This document shows positions 54,641-64,000 of a stretch of 64,000 nt of DNA, one piece after another (position 1 is the stretch's first letter; each line of letters starts with the position of its first letter). A program made the position numbers and the translations under genes. The DNA is from Linum tenue (lineage: Eukaryota > Streptophyta > Magnoliopsida > Malpighiales > Linaceae). Under the pieces are notes generated by a model. That model made no database searches and was not told the origin of the DNA. It saw nothing but the letters and a program-made list of their open reading frames with translations. The stretch is taken from positions 11,557,475-11,621,474 of the forward strand of contig CAMGYJ010000008.1 in assembly GCA_946122785.1 (NCBI GenBank), written 5' to 3'.

Positions 54641-57600
54641 TTTTATGGAGGAAAGTGAGGAAAAAAAGTATATTGAGAATGGTGGTAGATATGTTATTTT
54701 ATTGGTTATGTAATCGTAAAATCATTTAATTATTTGTTGATATTATTTTCATTACTTATAAATAGTGGATCAAATTTATCCTTTCCTGCTAATTTGGTTC
54801 ACTATTAATAAAGTAAATCATGAATAATAGTGTAATCCATATAAAAACAAATACTGAATAATATTAATAAGATTAATCATGAATAATAAAGACACATAAC
54901 ACTTAAAATGATAAGTTATGTATAAGATGCATGTCAATAATTTAATTTGTGTAATTATATACCTGAATATATCTCTAATCATGATTAAAGGACTATTTAA
55001 TTTTCATACAAAAAAATAGACTAGTTAAATTTGTAAATTATTGGTAGGATTTAATTTTTTCATTCTTAATTATTAATTTTAATGACCACCATATAACTTA
55101 ATGAGTTGTTGGAGAAATAGTAACAACAAACTAACAAAGTGATAAATAAAAAAAGTAGAACGGTCCCCAAGAGAGAGAGAAAGAATAAAAGAAAAGAAAA
55201 GAAATTGGGGTCAAACCATTTTCCTTCCATTTTGGAGGGTAGATATCTACAGTGGATTTTCTCTAATTTTGATTTTCTTCCGTTATTGTTCAATGCTTAA
55301 AAAACAGAATTTTTTTCTTGAAAATTCAACTTTTCTTCCCAATTTTCATTTTCTTCCACTTTTCATCCTCACCCTGTTTCTGAAGGAAGGAAGGAAAATG
55401 GAGAAGAAGAAAAATGTGGAGGGGAGAGAAAAAGAGGAGAGGGAAAATTTGGAGTGAAAGAAAATTTTGTTTTATGGATGAAGGTGGAGGGAAAGTGGAA
55501 GGGAGAAAATATATTTAGAATAGTGATAAATATGTTATTTTATTGTCTATGTAATAGTAAAATAATTTAATTATATTTTGATATTATTTTCATTACTTAT
55601 AAATAATAGATCAAATTTATTATTTCTTGATAATTTGGTTCATTATTAATAAAACAAATCATGAATAATAGTGTGATCCATATAGAAACAAACGTCGGAT
55701 AATATTAATAAAATAAATCATGAATTTAAGGACTATTTAAATTGATAAGTTATGTATAAGAATTTAATATGTTTAATTATATACTTGAATATATCTCTAA
55801 TCATGATTTAAGGACTATTTAATTTTTTAACCAAAAAATAAACTAGTAAATTTGTAAATTGTTGGTAGAATTTAATTTTTCATTCCTAATTATCAATCTT
55901 AATGACAATCGCATAACTGAATAAATTCTTCGAGAGATAGTAATAACAAACTAACAAAGTGAGAGAAACAAAAGAATAAAAAAAAGAAGCAGAGAAAGTA
56001 ACGGGCATCAAAAGAGAGACAAAAAGAAGAAATTTGGTCAAACAATTTTCCTCTTATTTTGGATGGTAGAATTCTACAATGAGTTTTTTCCATTTTTTTT
56101 TCTCTGTTACTATTTAATGTTTAAAAAATATAAGATTTTTTCTTGAAATCTCAACTTTCCTTCCCCATTTTCCTTTCCATCCACTTTTCATCCTCACCCG
56201 TTTCCGAAGGAAGGAAGGAAAATGGTAGAGAAAGAAAAATGTGGAGGGAAGAGAAAATTTGAAGTGATTAAAAAAATTATTTTATGGAAAAAAATTGGAG
56301 GAAAAGTGAAAGGAAAAAAGTATATTGGAAAGTGTGATGGATATAATATTTTATTGACTATGTAATAGTAAAATAATTTAATTATATGTGATATTATTTT
56401 TATTACTTATAAATAGTGGATCAAATTTATTTTTTCTTGCTAATTTGGTTAATTATAAAAAGTAAATCACGATTAATAGTGTGATCTATATAGAAACAAA
56501 CACCGAATAATATTAATAAGATAAATCATGAATAACACAAAGGCACATAACAATTAAAATGATAAGTAATATATATGATGCGTATCAAATATTTAATTTA
56601 TGTAATTATATACTTGAATATATATCTAATCATGATTAAAGGACTATTTAATTTTTCTACCAAAAAATAGAATAGTTAAATTTATAAATTATTGGTAGGA
56701 TTTCATTTGTCATTCTTAATTACCAATTTTAATGACCACCACATAACTTAACAAATTGTTGGAGAGATAGTAACAACAAATTATCAAAGTGGGAGAAATA
56801 AAAGAAAAAAAGAAGCACAGAAAATAACGGGCAACAAGATAGAGAGAAAGAAAAAATGAGACAAAACTATTTTCCTCATATTTTGGATGATAGGTTTCTA
56901 CAATTGTTTTTTCCCCACTTTTTCTTTCCTCCGTTACTGTTGACCTGTACGCAGTGAAAGTAGGCATTGTATAAATAGTTAACGTACAATAACATCACCA
57001 TCTTAATTAATTAAGCACATAAAGGAAAAAAGGGGTAAGAGGTGTTTGTAGCTAGTGAACATGAATATATGGAATCCTAATTAATTAAGCACGTAAAGAA
57101 GGAAAAAAAGGGTGAGAGGTGCTTGTAGCTAGTGAACATGAATATATGGAATGCTAATTAATTAAGCACATAAGGAAAAAAAAGGGTGAGAGGTGCTTGT
57201 AGCTAGTGAACATGAATATATGCAATACATAGATTAATTAAAAGAGTCAGATAGTGATGGGTTTATAGCATAGTACTCACGACAACCACGTGGAGGTCAC
57301 ATTCAAGCTGAATGAGAACTTTGTATACTGTGAGGAGCACACAACATACAAGCTGTAGAGGAGCATCAGGATTGCCGGCAGCTTGACCCTCACAATCAAT
57401 TTATTAGTAAGAACCTCGAAAGAGAATCCAAGCAGCTAGAAGATCGACTTCGAATATCATTGCTCGGCCCAAAACGTTTTCCCCGCCCCAGAGATGGTTT
57501 ATTTAATTTTTTCACAAAAAATAGTCTAGTTAAATTTGTAAATTGTTGGTAGAATATAATTCTTCATTCTTAATTATCAATCTTAATAACAATCGCATAA

Positions 57601-58560
57601 CTTAGTAAATTGTTCGAGAGATAGTAACAACAAACTAACAAAGTGAGAGAAATAAAAGAATAAAAACATAATAGTTTTCCTCTGTTACGATTGAATGTTT
57701 AAAAACATAATATTTTTTCTTGAAATTTCAACTTTCCTTCCCCATTTTCCTTTCCCTCCACTTTTCATCCTCACCCGTTTTCAAAGAAAATAAGGAAAAT
57801 GTGGAGGAAAGAGAAAATTTGAAGTGATGAAAAAATTTATTTTATGGAGAAAATTGGAGGAAAAGTTAGAGGAAAAAAGTATATTGAGAAGTGTGATAGA
57901 TATGATATTTTATTGACTATGTAATAGTAAAATAATTTAATTATATGTGATATTATTTTTATTACATATAAATAGTGGATCAAATTTATTTTTCTTGCTA
58001 ATTTGGCTCACTATAATAAAGTAATCATGAATAATAGTGTGATCTGTATAGAAACATACACCAAATAATATTAAATGATAAGTTATATATATGATGCGTA
58101 TCAATTATTTAATTTGTGTAATTATATACTTGAATATATCTCTAATCATGATTAAATGACTATTTAATTTTTCTACCAAAAAATAGAATAGTTAAATTTA
58201 TAAATTATTGGTAGAATTTAATTATTCATTCTTAATTACCAATTTTAATGACCACCACATAACTTAATAAATTGTTGGAGAGATAGTAACAACAAATTAA
58301 CAAAGTGGGAGAAATAAATGAAAAAAAAGCAGGGAAAGTAACGGCCAACAAGATAGAGAGAAAGAAAAAATGAGACAAAACCATTTTCCTCCTATGTTGG
58401 ATGATAGGTTTCTACAATTGCTTTTTTCTCATTTTTCCTTTCCTCCGTTACGGTTGAATGCTAAAAAAACATATAATTTTCTCTTAAAACCTAAACTTTC
58501 CTTTCACATTTTCTTTTTCCCTCACTTTTCATCCTTAAGAAACATAACACATAATGAAAC
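54640..58560. repeat. AT-rich tandem array of ~0.7-0.85-kb units (about five copies)
   Basis: A landmark sequence containing TTCATTCTTAATTAYCAAT and ATAACTTAATAAATTGTT-like words recurs near 55050, 55868, 56697, 57551 and 58214, at spacings of about 820, 829, 854 and 663 bp. Each unit also holds TTTATTGACTATGTAATAGT, AAATAGTGGATCAAATTTAT, CATGATTAAAGGACTATTTA and CACTTTTCATCCTCACC. The units differ by point changes and indels. The third-to-fourth interval includes an extra 500-bp insertion. No protein or transposon ends are seen, so it resembles a small local satellite. Confidence 0.85.
57004..57230. repeat. Three-copy 74-77-bp tandem repeat inside the array
   Basis: TAATTAATTAAGCAC recurs at 57004, 57078 and 57155, each followed by a purine stretch, GAGAGGTGCTTGTAGCTAGT and GAACATGAATATATG. 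It lies in the segment that interrupts the larger units. Confidence 0.85.
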
Positions 58561-59258
58561 AATTTCATTATAACAGAAATAGACAAGAAATGTAGGTCAT
58601 AGACCCATGATGGTGATGGTGATGATGATGATCATCTATATGAAGATATGGACAAAAAGGTGGATGGTGGTTGTCTATCAAACACAACAATTCTTATCAA
58701 ATCTGAAAAGGATGTAGTTGTCCCGTTAAACTTGAGGATTTACTTAGAAGAAGAGAGGAAACGTGTTAACAAGGAGGGAAAACAATGGAGGCTTCGTGTG
58801 TGGGTGGCTGTCACAGTATGAGAACAATAAAGGGCGCCCATGCATTCATTGGAACGATAAAAACGTAAGCATCCTCCCCTATGTTCTGGACAACGCAAAA
58901 AAGATGGATTGAGATTCCAAAGTTTCATTCTTTTACCTGGAAACTTCTTCGAATCTAGATCTCTTTCTTACTCAAGTCGCCCATTTTCAAAGGGTTATAG
59001 GTATAATATGCCCCTCTACTATTTTTTACATCAAACATGCCCCTGTAATTTGGAAAAATTATCGAACATGCCCTTCAGTTGAAATTTCCATTGAAAAAAT
59101 CGTCAATCATGGTTGAACCGAGATTTAGACGACCTGACATCGATAAATGGGAGGGGAAATGTCAGTTTTGGCCCTTGTTTTATTTCTCTAGGTCTCGTCA
59201 AAGGGAAATTATTAGAATTATTTGGCTATACAAAAGAACAAAAAAAAACTCTAAAGTG
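58561..59258. other. Spacer with possible transposon-end sequence, target of LINE 2
   Basis: The first part holds a (GATGGT/GATGAT)n run near 58608-58635 and no recognisable gene. From 58990 the words ATATGCCCCTCTACTATTTT, AACATGCCCCTGTAATTTGG and AACATGCCCTTCAG resemble ends of plant DNA transposons, but the matching end would lie outside the window. Confidence 0.35.
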
Positions 59259-59346
59259 AAACTATTAGGGATGGGGTTTTTTTTTATCTCTTCTCTCTCC
59301 TCTCTTCTCTCTTCTCTCTTCTCTGAGTGCTCGCACAATTAGGTCG

Positions 59347-60507
59347 ATGGCCGCCGTCGCCGATGGAGCCTCCCAGGGCGCCGTCAGTGGCGGCAGGTCC
59401 TGGGCGTCCTTGTTCCACGTTGTTGAAGAGAATCGGTTGGAATACTATGAGCCCGAGTTCATCAATGGATCTTTGCGAATCCCTAAGTCGGTGATTGAAG
59501 AGGGAGCGAAGCATTGGGATAATAGCTTGGTTGGGCAGTTTCTTGTCGATCCCCCTTCAATCTCGGCACTCCGCTTCTGGGCTAACTGGATATGGGGTAA
59601 GGAAGGTGCAGTGAAGGTCTCTATGCTGGAGGACAGGCTGGTGCTCTTTCAATTTCCCTCTGAATCAACTTGTCGGTGGGTATTCGAAGGAGGCCCATGG
59701 CATTACAAGGAGAAAATCATCTGTCTGAGGCGTTGGGTTCCGGGAATCAGAGCGCTGGAGATCAACAACTCAACTATTCCAGTATGGGTCAATTTAACAG
59801 GTATTCCTGCTGAGCTAGCTTTAAGGGAGGGACTAGGGAGAATCGCGAGTTCAATTGGAAAGCCTATGTGTATGGATCATTCGATTTCCCAGAGGAAGAA
59901 GATTGGTGCAGTGAAGGTCTGTGTTGAGGTCAGTGCCAAGAAGCCTTTAGTGAACAAGATTAGTATTACCCCTGATGATATGGAAGAGATGTATATTGGG
60001 GTTGAATATTGTGGATTACCTCGCTGTTGCTCTGCCTGTGGTGTCTTTGGCCATGATTGTTCGATGCCCCCCCCCCCCCCCCCCCCGGGAGTTTCAACCA
60101 AGAGAGTTTGGAGGCCGAAGCAATCCCAGGTTACTCCATTAGTGGAGGTGATTAGTAGTGAACAAGAAGCGGTTTCTGTGCAGACAGTGGATGAGGGTGT
60201 GTCTGCGAAGGGTAAAGAAGTAGTTGTTGACTCCACACCTCCAGTCACTCTGAGTGCTCTCCCCTCACAGGAAGAATTTAACAAAGTCATTAATGGGGCT
60301 AAATCGAAGTCGGCTCCCAGAAAATCAGCACCTATTTTACATTCTAATGCATTTGAGCTACTTTGTGGAAGGGAAATCAAGTTGCAGGCTCCCCAGAAGA
60401 AACAAGGTGGGCGTGAGGGACTTAGGAGTAAGGGAGCCACTAAGGTGGCTGCTCCTCCTAAATTACTACTCTCATATGGAATACAAGGGGCTTTAATAGC
60501 CCCTTGA
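59347..60507 (+). CDS. LINE 2 ORF1 protein (DUF4283 domain, damaged zinc knuckle)
   Basis: 386 residues with the plant LINE DUF4283 domain: VIEEGAKHWDNSLVGQFLV, LVLFQFPSESTCRWVFEGGP, then VWVNLTGIPAELALREGLGR and a Gly-Cys region. The expected CCHC knuckle begins CSACGVFGHDCSM, but the fourth ligand is lost in a run of prolines encoded by a C20 tract at 60067-60086. ORF1 proteins bind the LINE RNA. The frame stays open after the C tract, so the tract length is in frame or compensated; a tract this long is also a sequencing and slippage risk. Confidence 0.88.
   Translation: MAAVADGASQGAVSGGRSWASLFHVVEENRLEYYEPEFINGSLRIPKSVIEEGAKHWDNSLVGQFLVDPPSISALRFWANWIWGKEGAVKVSMLEDRLVLFQFPSESTCRWVFEGGPWHYKEKIICLRRWVPGIRALEINNSTIPVWVNLTGIPAELALREGLGRIASSIGKPMCMDHSISQRKKIGAVKVCVEVSAKKPLVNKISITPDDMEEMYIGVEYCGLPRCCSACGVFGHDCSMPPPPPPPGVSTKRVWRPKQSQVTPLVEVISSEQEAVSVQTVDEGVSAKGKEVVVDSTPPVTLSALPSQEEFNKVINGAKSKSAPRKSAPILHSNAFELLCGREIKLQAPQKKQGGREGLRSKGATKVAAPPKLLLSYGIQGALIAP
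60067..60086 (+). repeat. Homopolymer of 20 C within ORF1
   Basis: The run encodes prolines where the last cysteine of the zinc knuckle is expected. The length may be uncertain in the assembly. Confidence 0.9.
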
Positions 60508-63389
60508 AGCACGCTTCTGTGCTTACTTACATTAGAGTTCATAAGGTTTCTCTTTTTGCACTTCTTGAGACTAGAGTACAAAAACAAGATAGTATAGATG
60601 AAATCAGGGAGAAGTTTGTCGGATATCAGTTCACGGATAACTATTCTAAGAGTAGGTTAGGAAGGATTTGGATTGGGTGGAGAGATGATATGAAGGTACA
60701 AGTTTTGAAGGAGGATGAGAATTTTATCCATTGTTTAGTGGCAGAACAGAAGGGGTCTCAATTCTTCTTTACTGTTGTGTATGGGTCGAATGAAGAAAGG
60801 GAGAGGCTACAAACCTATAAATCTATGGTACAGTGGAAGGTGAGGGGCTTTCCCTGGATGATTGGAGGGGACTTCAATGCAATTCTTTGTCCTGCTGAAG
60901 CATCTAACTCAGTCCCTATTACTACAAGCATGACTGATTTTAGGAGCTGGATTGAACTGATGGAGGTAGTAGATCATAAAGCAACGTGGCCTGTCTTTAC
61001 TTGGGCCAATCAACAGAGGCTTAATCCCATTGCCAGAAAACTCGACAGACTGTTGGTGAACGAGGATTGGTTTGAACAATTCAATGACTGTGTGGTGGAG
61101 TTCCTTCCCCCTGATTTCTCTGACCATTGTGGGATCCTAGTCCAGCCACATGTCCCTACAAAAAGCTTTCCCAAACCTTTTAGATTTTATGATATGTGGT
61201 TGGACCATCCCTCTTTCCCTGACATTCTACATAAATGTTGGCAAGGCTCAGCTCATTCGGGTTTGTTTGGAGTTAGGAAAAAGCTTATCTCTCTCAAGGC
61301 TGAACTGAGGAAGCTAAATAAAGATGAGTACTCAGATATTTCCAACAGAGTTAAGGAGAAAAGGGAAGCTCTGAAGGCTAAGCAACTGCAAGCATTAGAG
61401 CATCCCACAGAAGAGCTGTTTGAAGAGGTGAGTGTGATTACCAAGGATTTCTTGCATTTGGCTTCAGCTGAGGAAGCGTTCTATAGGCAGAAATCTCGTA
61501 TCAGCTGGTTAGGACTAGGAGACACCAATTCTTCTCATTTTCATTCCTCTGTTAAAATTCGAACTGCAAAGAAGCAAATTAGGAAACTTATTGCTTCTAG
61601 TGGGGAGGAAATAACAGAGGTACAGGATATTGCAGATGAAGCTATTCGTTTTTATAAGAATCTATTTGGGGTGGTCAATCCTGAAGTAATGGTTGACAAC
61701 AATTTTGTTGATAGCTGTATTCCAAGTAGATTAACTGTGGAAAATCAAAAGCTCTTGTGTGGCAGAGTTACTGCTGAGGAAGTGAAGTCAACATTGTTTG
61801 AAATGGATCCATCAAAATCTCCAGGGCCGGATGGATGGAACGCTGCTTTCTTTCAAAGATGCTGGGGTTTGGTAGGGCCAGAAATCATTCAAGGGATACA
61901 ATACTTCTTTTCTTCGGGGCAACTACCTAGAGGTATGAATTCAGCATCTCTTACCCTCATTCCTAAGAAGCCTAATGCAGATAATCTCTCTGCCTATCGT
62001 CCCATAGCCTGCATAAATGTCATTTATAAAATCATTTCCAAAGTGATTGCTAACAGGCTAAAAAAGGTTCTACCTTCTATAATTAGTAGGAATCAGTCGG
62101 CATTTATTCAGGGGAGAAGCATAGTTGAAAATATTCTCATGGCACAAGAAATTGTGCAGAATTACAATAGGAAACACATTACCTCTAGAGGGGCTGTGAA
62201 AGTTGACCTCAAAAAAGCCTTTGATTCGGTTAATTGGGAGTTTCTGATGTGTGTGATGGTGAAGATGGGTTTTCCCTCAGTCTTTTGTCACTGGATCAAA
62301 ACTTGTCTGTCATCAGCCTATTTTAGTATCACTGTTCATGAGAGTCTTTTTGGTTTCTTTAAAGCTGCTAAAGGGGTAAGACAGGGGGATCCAATCTCCC
62401 CCTATCTCTTCACTATGGCCATGGAGCCTCTCTCTTGTATGCTGGATAGGGCTGCTGAGAGTCAAATGCTACCTTTTCACCCTCAGTTTAAGTCGATTGG
62501 TCTAACTCACTTTGTCTTCGCGGATGATCTACTTATATTTACAGAAGGGTCAGCAATGGCTCTTGGTAGAGTGAGGCAAATACTAGATGACTTTTACAAG
62601 TTATCAGGGCTTCAGTGCAATCCTGAAAAGTGTGAAGTCTTCTTTGGGGGGCAGGCAAATCAGTTTAAACAGAACGCTATCAAGGTTTCAGGGTTTAAAG
62701 AGGGTCACCTGCCTGTGCGTTATTTGGGACTTCCACTGATTTCTGGAAAGCTGACTAGTAGGGAGTGCTCCATTTTAGTTGATAAGCTCACCAGTCGTAT
62801 TCGAGGATGGAGGGCTAATAAATTGTCATATGCAGGGAAACTCCAACTTATTGATTCTGTACTGTATTCAATTGTTAACTACTGGATGGCTATTTTTGTT
62901 TTTCCCAAGAGGTTGATTAAAGCAATACAGAAGGTATGTACTGATTTCCTGTGGCATGGTGCTGGAACTGGGCGGGCTAAGGTGGCATGGGAGAGTCTGG
63001 CTGTACCTAAGAAGGAAGGAGGTTTAGGGATGAAGGATTTACTCACATGGAATGTTTCCTGTGTCACTAGGCTACTCTGGCTGCTCCTCATGCAAGGGGG
63101 TAGTTTATGGGTGGCCTGGGTGTTCAAATACAGGATTCGAGGGGAGACTATCTGGCAGGTTAAAAACAACTCTACTGGCTCCTGGATCTGGAAACAGCTA
63201 CTGAAGTTAAGGTCCTGGGTTCAGTTTAGAATGGATGTTGATTCATTAGGGAGAGTAACATGGCAGGGGAAGCTGTTCAGCAAATTTTCAGCTCCACTGT
63301 TTGGCAAACTATCGGGCCTAAAAAACCAGTGGTTGATTGGTGGAAGGTTATTTGGAATAAATTTGTGTTGCCTAAAAACAGAGTGGTGA
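60462..63389 (+). CDS. LINE 2 ORF2: AP-endonuclease and reverse transcriptase (C-terminus frameshifted)
   Basis: The frame opens after a stop at 60459, with the endonuclease start WNTRGFNSPLKHASV overlapping the end of ORF1. FALLETRV (catalytic Glu), WMIGGDFNAILCPAEAS and FSDHCGILVQP follow. The reverse transcriptase has DPSKSPGPDGWNAAFFQ, AYRPIACINVIYKIISKV, NQSAFIQGRSIVENILMAQE, AVKVDLKKAFDSVNWEF, KGVRQGDPISPYLFTMAME and the catalytic THFVFADDLLIFTEG (FADD form). It ends YLGLPLISGKLTSREC and a region with RRRxxWxK-type words. The frame stops at 63389 after a shift near 63280. No ATG begins the frame, so expression would need frameshifting from ORF1 or reinitiation. Confidence 0.9.
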   Translation: MTTLIWNTRGFNSPLKHASVLTYIRVHKVSLFALLETRVQKQDSIDEIREKFVGYQFTDNYSKSRLGRIWIGWRDDMKVQVLKEDENFIHCLVAEQKGSQFFFTVVYGSNEERERLQTYKSMVQWKVRGFPWMIGGDFNAILCPAEASNSVPITTSMTDFRSWIELMEVVDHKATWPVFTWANQQRLNPIARKLDRLLVNEDWFEQFNDCVVEFLPPDFSDHCGILVQPHVPTKSFPKPFRFYDMWLDHPSFPDILHKCWQGSAHSGLFGVRKKLISLKAELRKLNKDEYSDISNRVKEKREALKAKQLQALEHPTEELFEEVSVITKDFLHLASAEEAFYRQKSRISWLGLGDTNSSHFHSSVKIRTAKKQIRKLIASSGEEITEVQDIADEAIRFYKNLFGVVNPEVMVDNNFVDSCIPSRLTVENQKLLCGRVTAEEVKSTLFEMDPSKSPGPDGWNAAFFQRCWGLVGPEIIQGIQYFFSSGQLPRGMNSASLTLIPKKPNADNLSAYRPIACINVIYKIISKVIANRLKKVLPSIISRNQSAFIQGRSIVENILMAQEIVQNYNRKHITSRGAVKVDLKKAFDSVNWEFLMCVMVKMGFPSVFCHWIKTCLSSAYFSITVHESLFGFFKAAKGVRQGDPISPYLFTMAMEPLSCMLDRAAESQMLPFHPQFKSIGLTHFVFADDLLIFTEGSAMALGRVRQILDDFYKLSGLQCNPEKCEVFFGGQANQFKQNAIKVSGFKEGHLPVRYLGLPLISGKLTSRECSILVDKLTSRIRGWRANKLSYAGKLQLIDSVLYSIVNYWMAIFVFPKRLIKAIQKVCTDFLWHGAGTGRAKVAWESLAVPKKEGGLGMKDLLTWNVSCVTRLLWLLLMQGGSLWVAWVFKYRIRGETIWQVKNNSTGSWIWKQLLKLRSWVQFRMDVDSLGRVTWQGKLFSKFSAPLFGKLSGLKNQWLIGGRLFGINLCCLKTEW

Positions 63390-63832
63390 CCTGGCTGGTT
63401 ATCATGGATCGAATAGCTACTAAAGCTAAGTTGAAACACTGGGGTGTCTTGCAGGAAGACCAGTGTGTCCTATGTGAACATGACACTTAGACTCGAGAGC
63501 ACCTCTTTTGTCAATGCAACTACACTGTGGAGTTTGTGACTTGTTTATTGCAGGAACGTGTTGCTTTGCCTAACAGCTGGGGCGATATGATGACGTTGAT
63601 TTGCAGAAGGGCGAGGACAGGTGGAAATAATAGTTCTGTCGAGGTGGTCCTATGGTGTTGGTGTGTGTCCTACATCTGGAAAGAAAGATGCAGAAGATGC
63701 TTTTGGGGGCAGTCAAAATCAGTTTCTCAGTTGGCAGAACAGATACGAGCAGAGATCAACATGTATTGCTGTGGGAAACCAGAGTTTGATTCTTGGGTGA
63801 AGAGTTCAGACTACTCCTGTATTCTTTTCTAG
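63260..63832 (+). pseudogene. LINE 2 zf-RVT C-terminus, frameshifted and interrupted
   Basis: The reverse-transcriptase zinc-binding region continues in the next frame: WWKVIWNKFVLPKNRVVTWL, ATKAKLKHWG, DQCVLCEHDT. A TAG at 63488 follows, then TREHLFCQC and VLWCWCVSYIWKERCRR. The frameshift and stop disable this part of ORF2, which normally binds RNA or DNA during insertion. Confidence 0.82.
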
Positions 63833-63966
63833 AACTCTTCTTAGTTCTTTCTTGACTTGTGCTGGCTTTGGCCAAATGTATTTTTTCGACTCTTAGCTGG
63901 GTTTTTCAGCTTTTGAGGGGAGCTTAATGAAACTGATAATTACCGGGGAAAAAAACTATTAGGGAT

Positions 63967-64000
63967 ATTTTAGATATTTGGGTCGCCCAAACCAAAGTTC
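63967..64000. other. Right flank of LINE 2
   Basis: Thirty-four bases continue the pre-insertion target sequence. They are too short to classify. Confidence 0.3.

Larger units (their letters stand above)
59273..63952 (+). mobile_element. LINE 2, nearly full-length plant L1-type retrotransposon
   Basis: A perfect 14-bp duplication, AAACTATTAGGGAT, flanks it at 59259-59272 and 63953-63966, and it ends in a short A tract. It contains a C/T-rich leader, ORF1 (59347-60507), ORF2 with endonuclease and reverse transcriptase (about 60462-63389), and a C-terminal zinc-binding region in another frame (63260-63832). ORF2 and ORF1 overlap by about 45 bp in different frames. The long open frames and perfect duplication suggest a recent insertion, now with a few inactivating changes. 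Confidence 0.93.

Noticed and set aside
57004..57230. Short repeats considered as a CRISPR-like array
   Set aside because: Units are contiguous tandem copies without unique spacers, and the genome is clearly plant nuclear.

Overview
This window is nuclear DNA from a flowering plant, most likely a eudicot. The genes have several exons with GT-AG introns, and the products are plant-type: a cytosolic glyoxalase II, an ATG18 autophagy protein, a plastid-type GNAT acetyltransferase, an F-box protein and a MIR319 precursor. More than a third of the window is nested plant transposable elements. I cannot assign a genus from sequence alone. All splice sites were read by eye from reading frames, GT-AG borders and remembered family alignments.

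Layout, left half (1-35.7 kb, gene-rich): a small hAT-like element (107-539); a mitochondrial Coa1/TIM21-like membrane protein on the minus strand (959-4629), divergent from KAE1/OSGEP of the KEOPS complex (5704-6933); an unrecognised conserved coiled-coil-like gene on the minus strand (7237-8054); a ~590-bp segment repeated three times in tandem that carries the promoter and first two exons of glyoxalase II, the third copy leading into the complete gene (9947-12893); a MIR319 locus (hairpin 15472-15730); a large inverted-repeat element holding a broken plant-mobile-domain (PMD) gene and an hAT-like insertion (17355-20635); ATG18-like (21602-24099); an intronless F-box gene (24696-25958); a quinone-oxidoreductase-like MDR gene (27712-29768), divergent from an alpha/beta hydrolase (30016-32236); a C2-domain pseudogene (32462-33764); and a GNAT acetyltransferase (34311-35554).

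Right half (35.7-64 kb, transposon nest): an old minus-strand LINE, with recognisable coding to about 53.9 kb and a possible remnant to 54.64 kb, is split by three later insertions. These are (a) an 8.1-kb Mutator-like element (MULE, 37181-45275) with 9-bp target-site duplications, carrying a PMD gene and a MURA-type transposase in tail-to-tail orientation, both now broken; (b) a three-LTR, two-body Ty3/gypsy-derived element (46661-53136) with 5-bp flanking duplications; and (c) a 459-bp hAT-like MITE (53920-54378). Next comes an AT-rich array of ~0.8-kb tandem units (54640-58560), then a nearly full-length second LINE on the plus strand (59273-63952) bounded by a 14-bp target-site duplication.

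The cellular genes are ordinary housekeeping loci and do not form one pathway. The points of most interest are the glyoxalase II 5'-end triplication, the MIR319 hairpin, the PMD-bearing MULE with arrays of short palindromes in its ends, the inverted-duplicated PMD element, and the three-LTR tandem element whose reading frame runs through the polypurine tract into the LTR.
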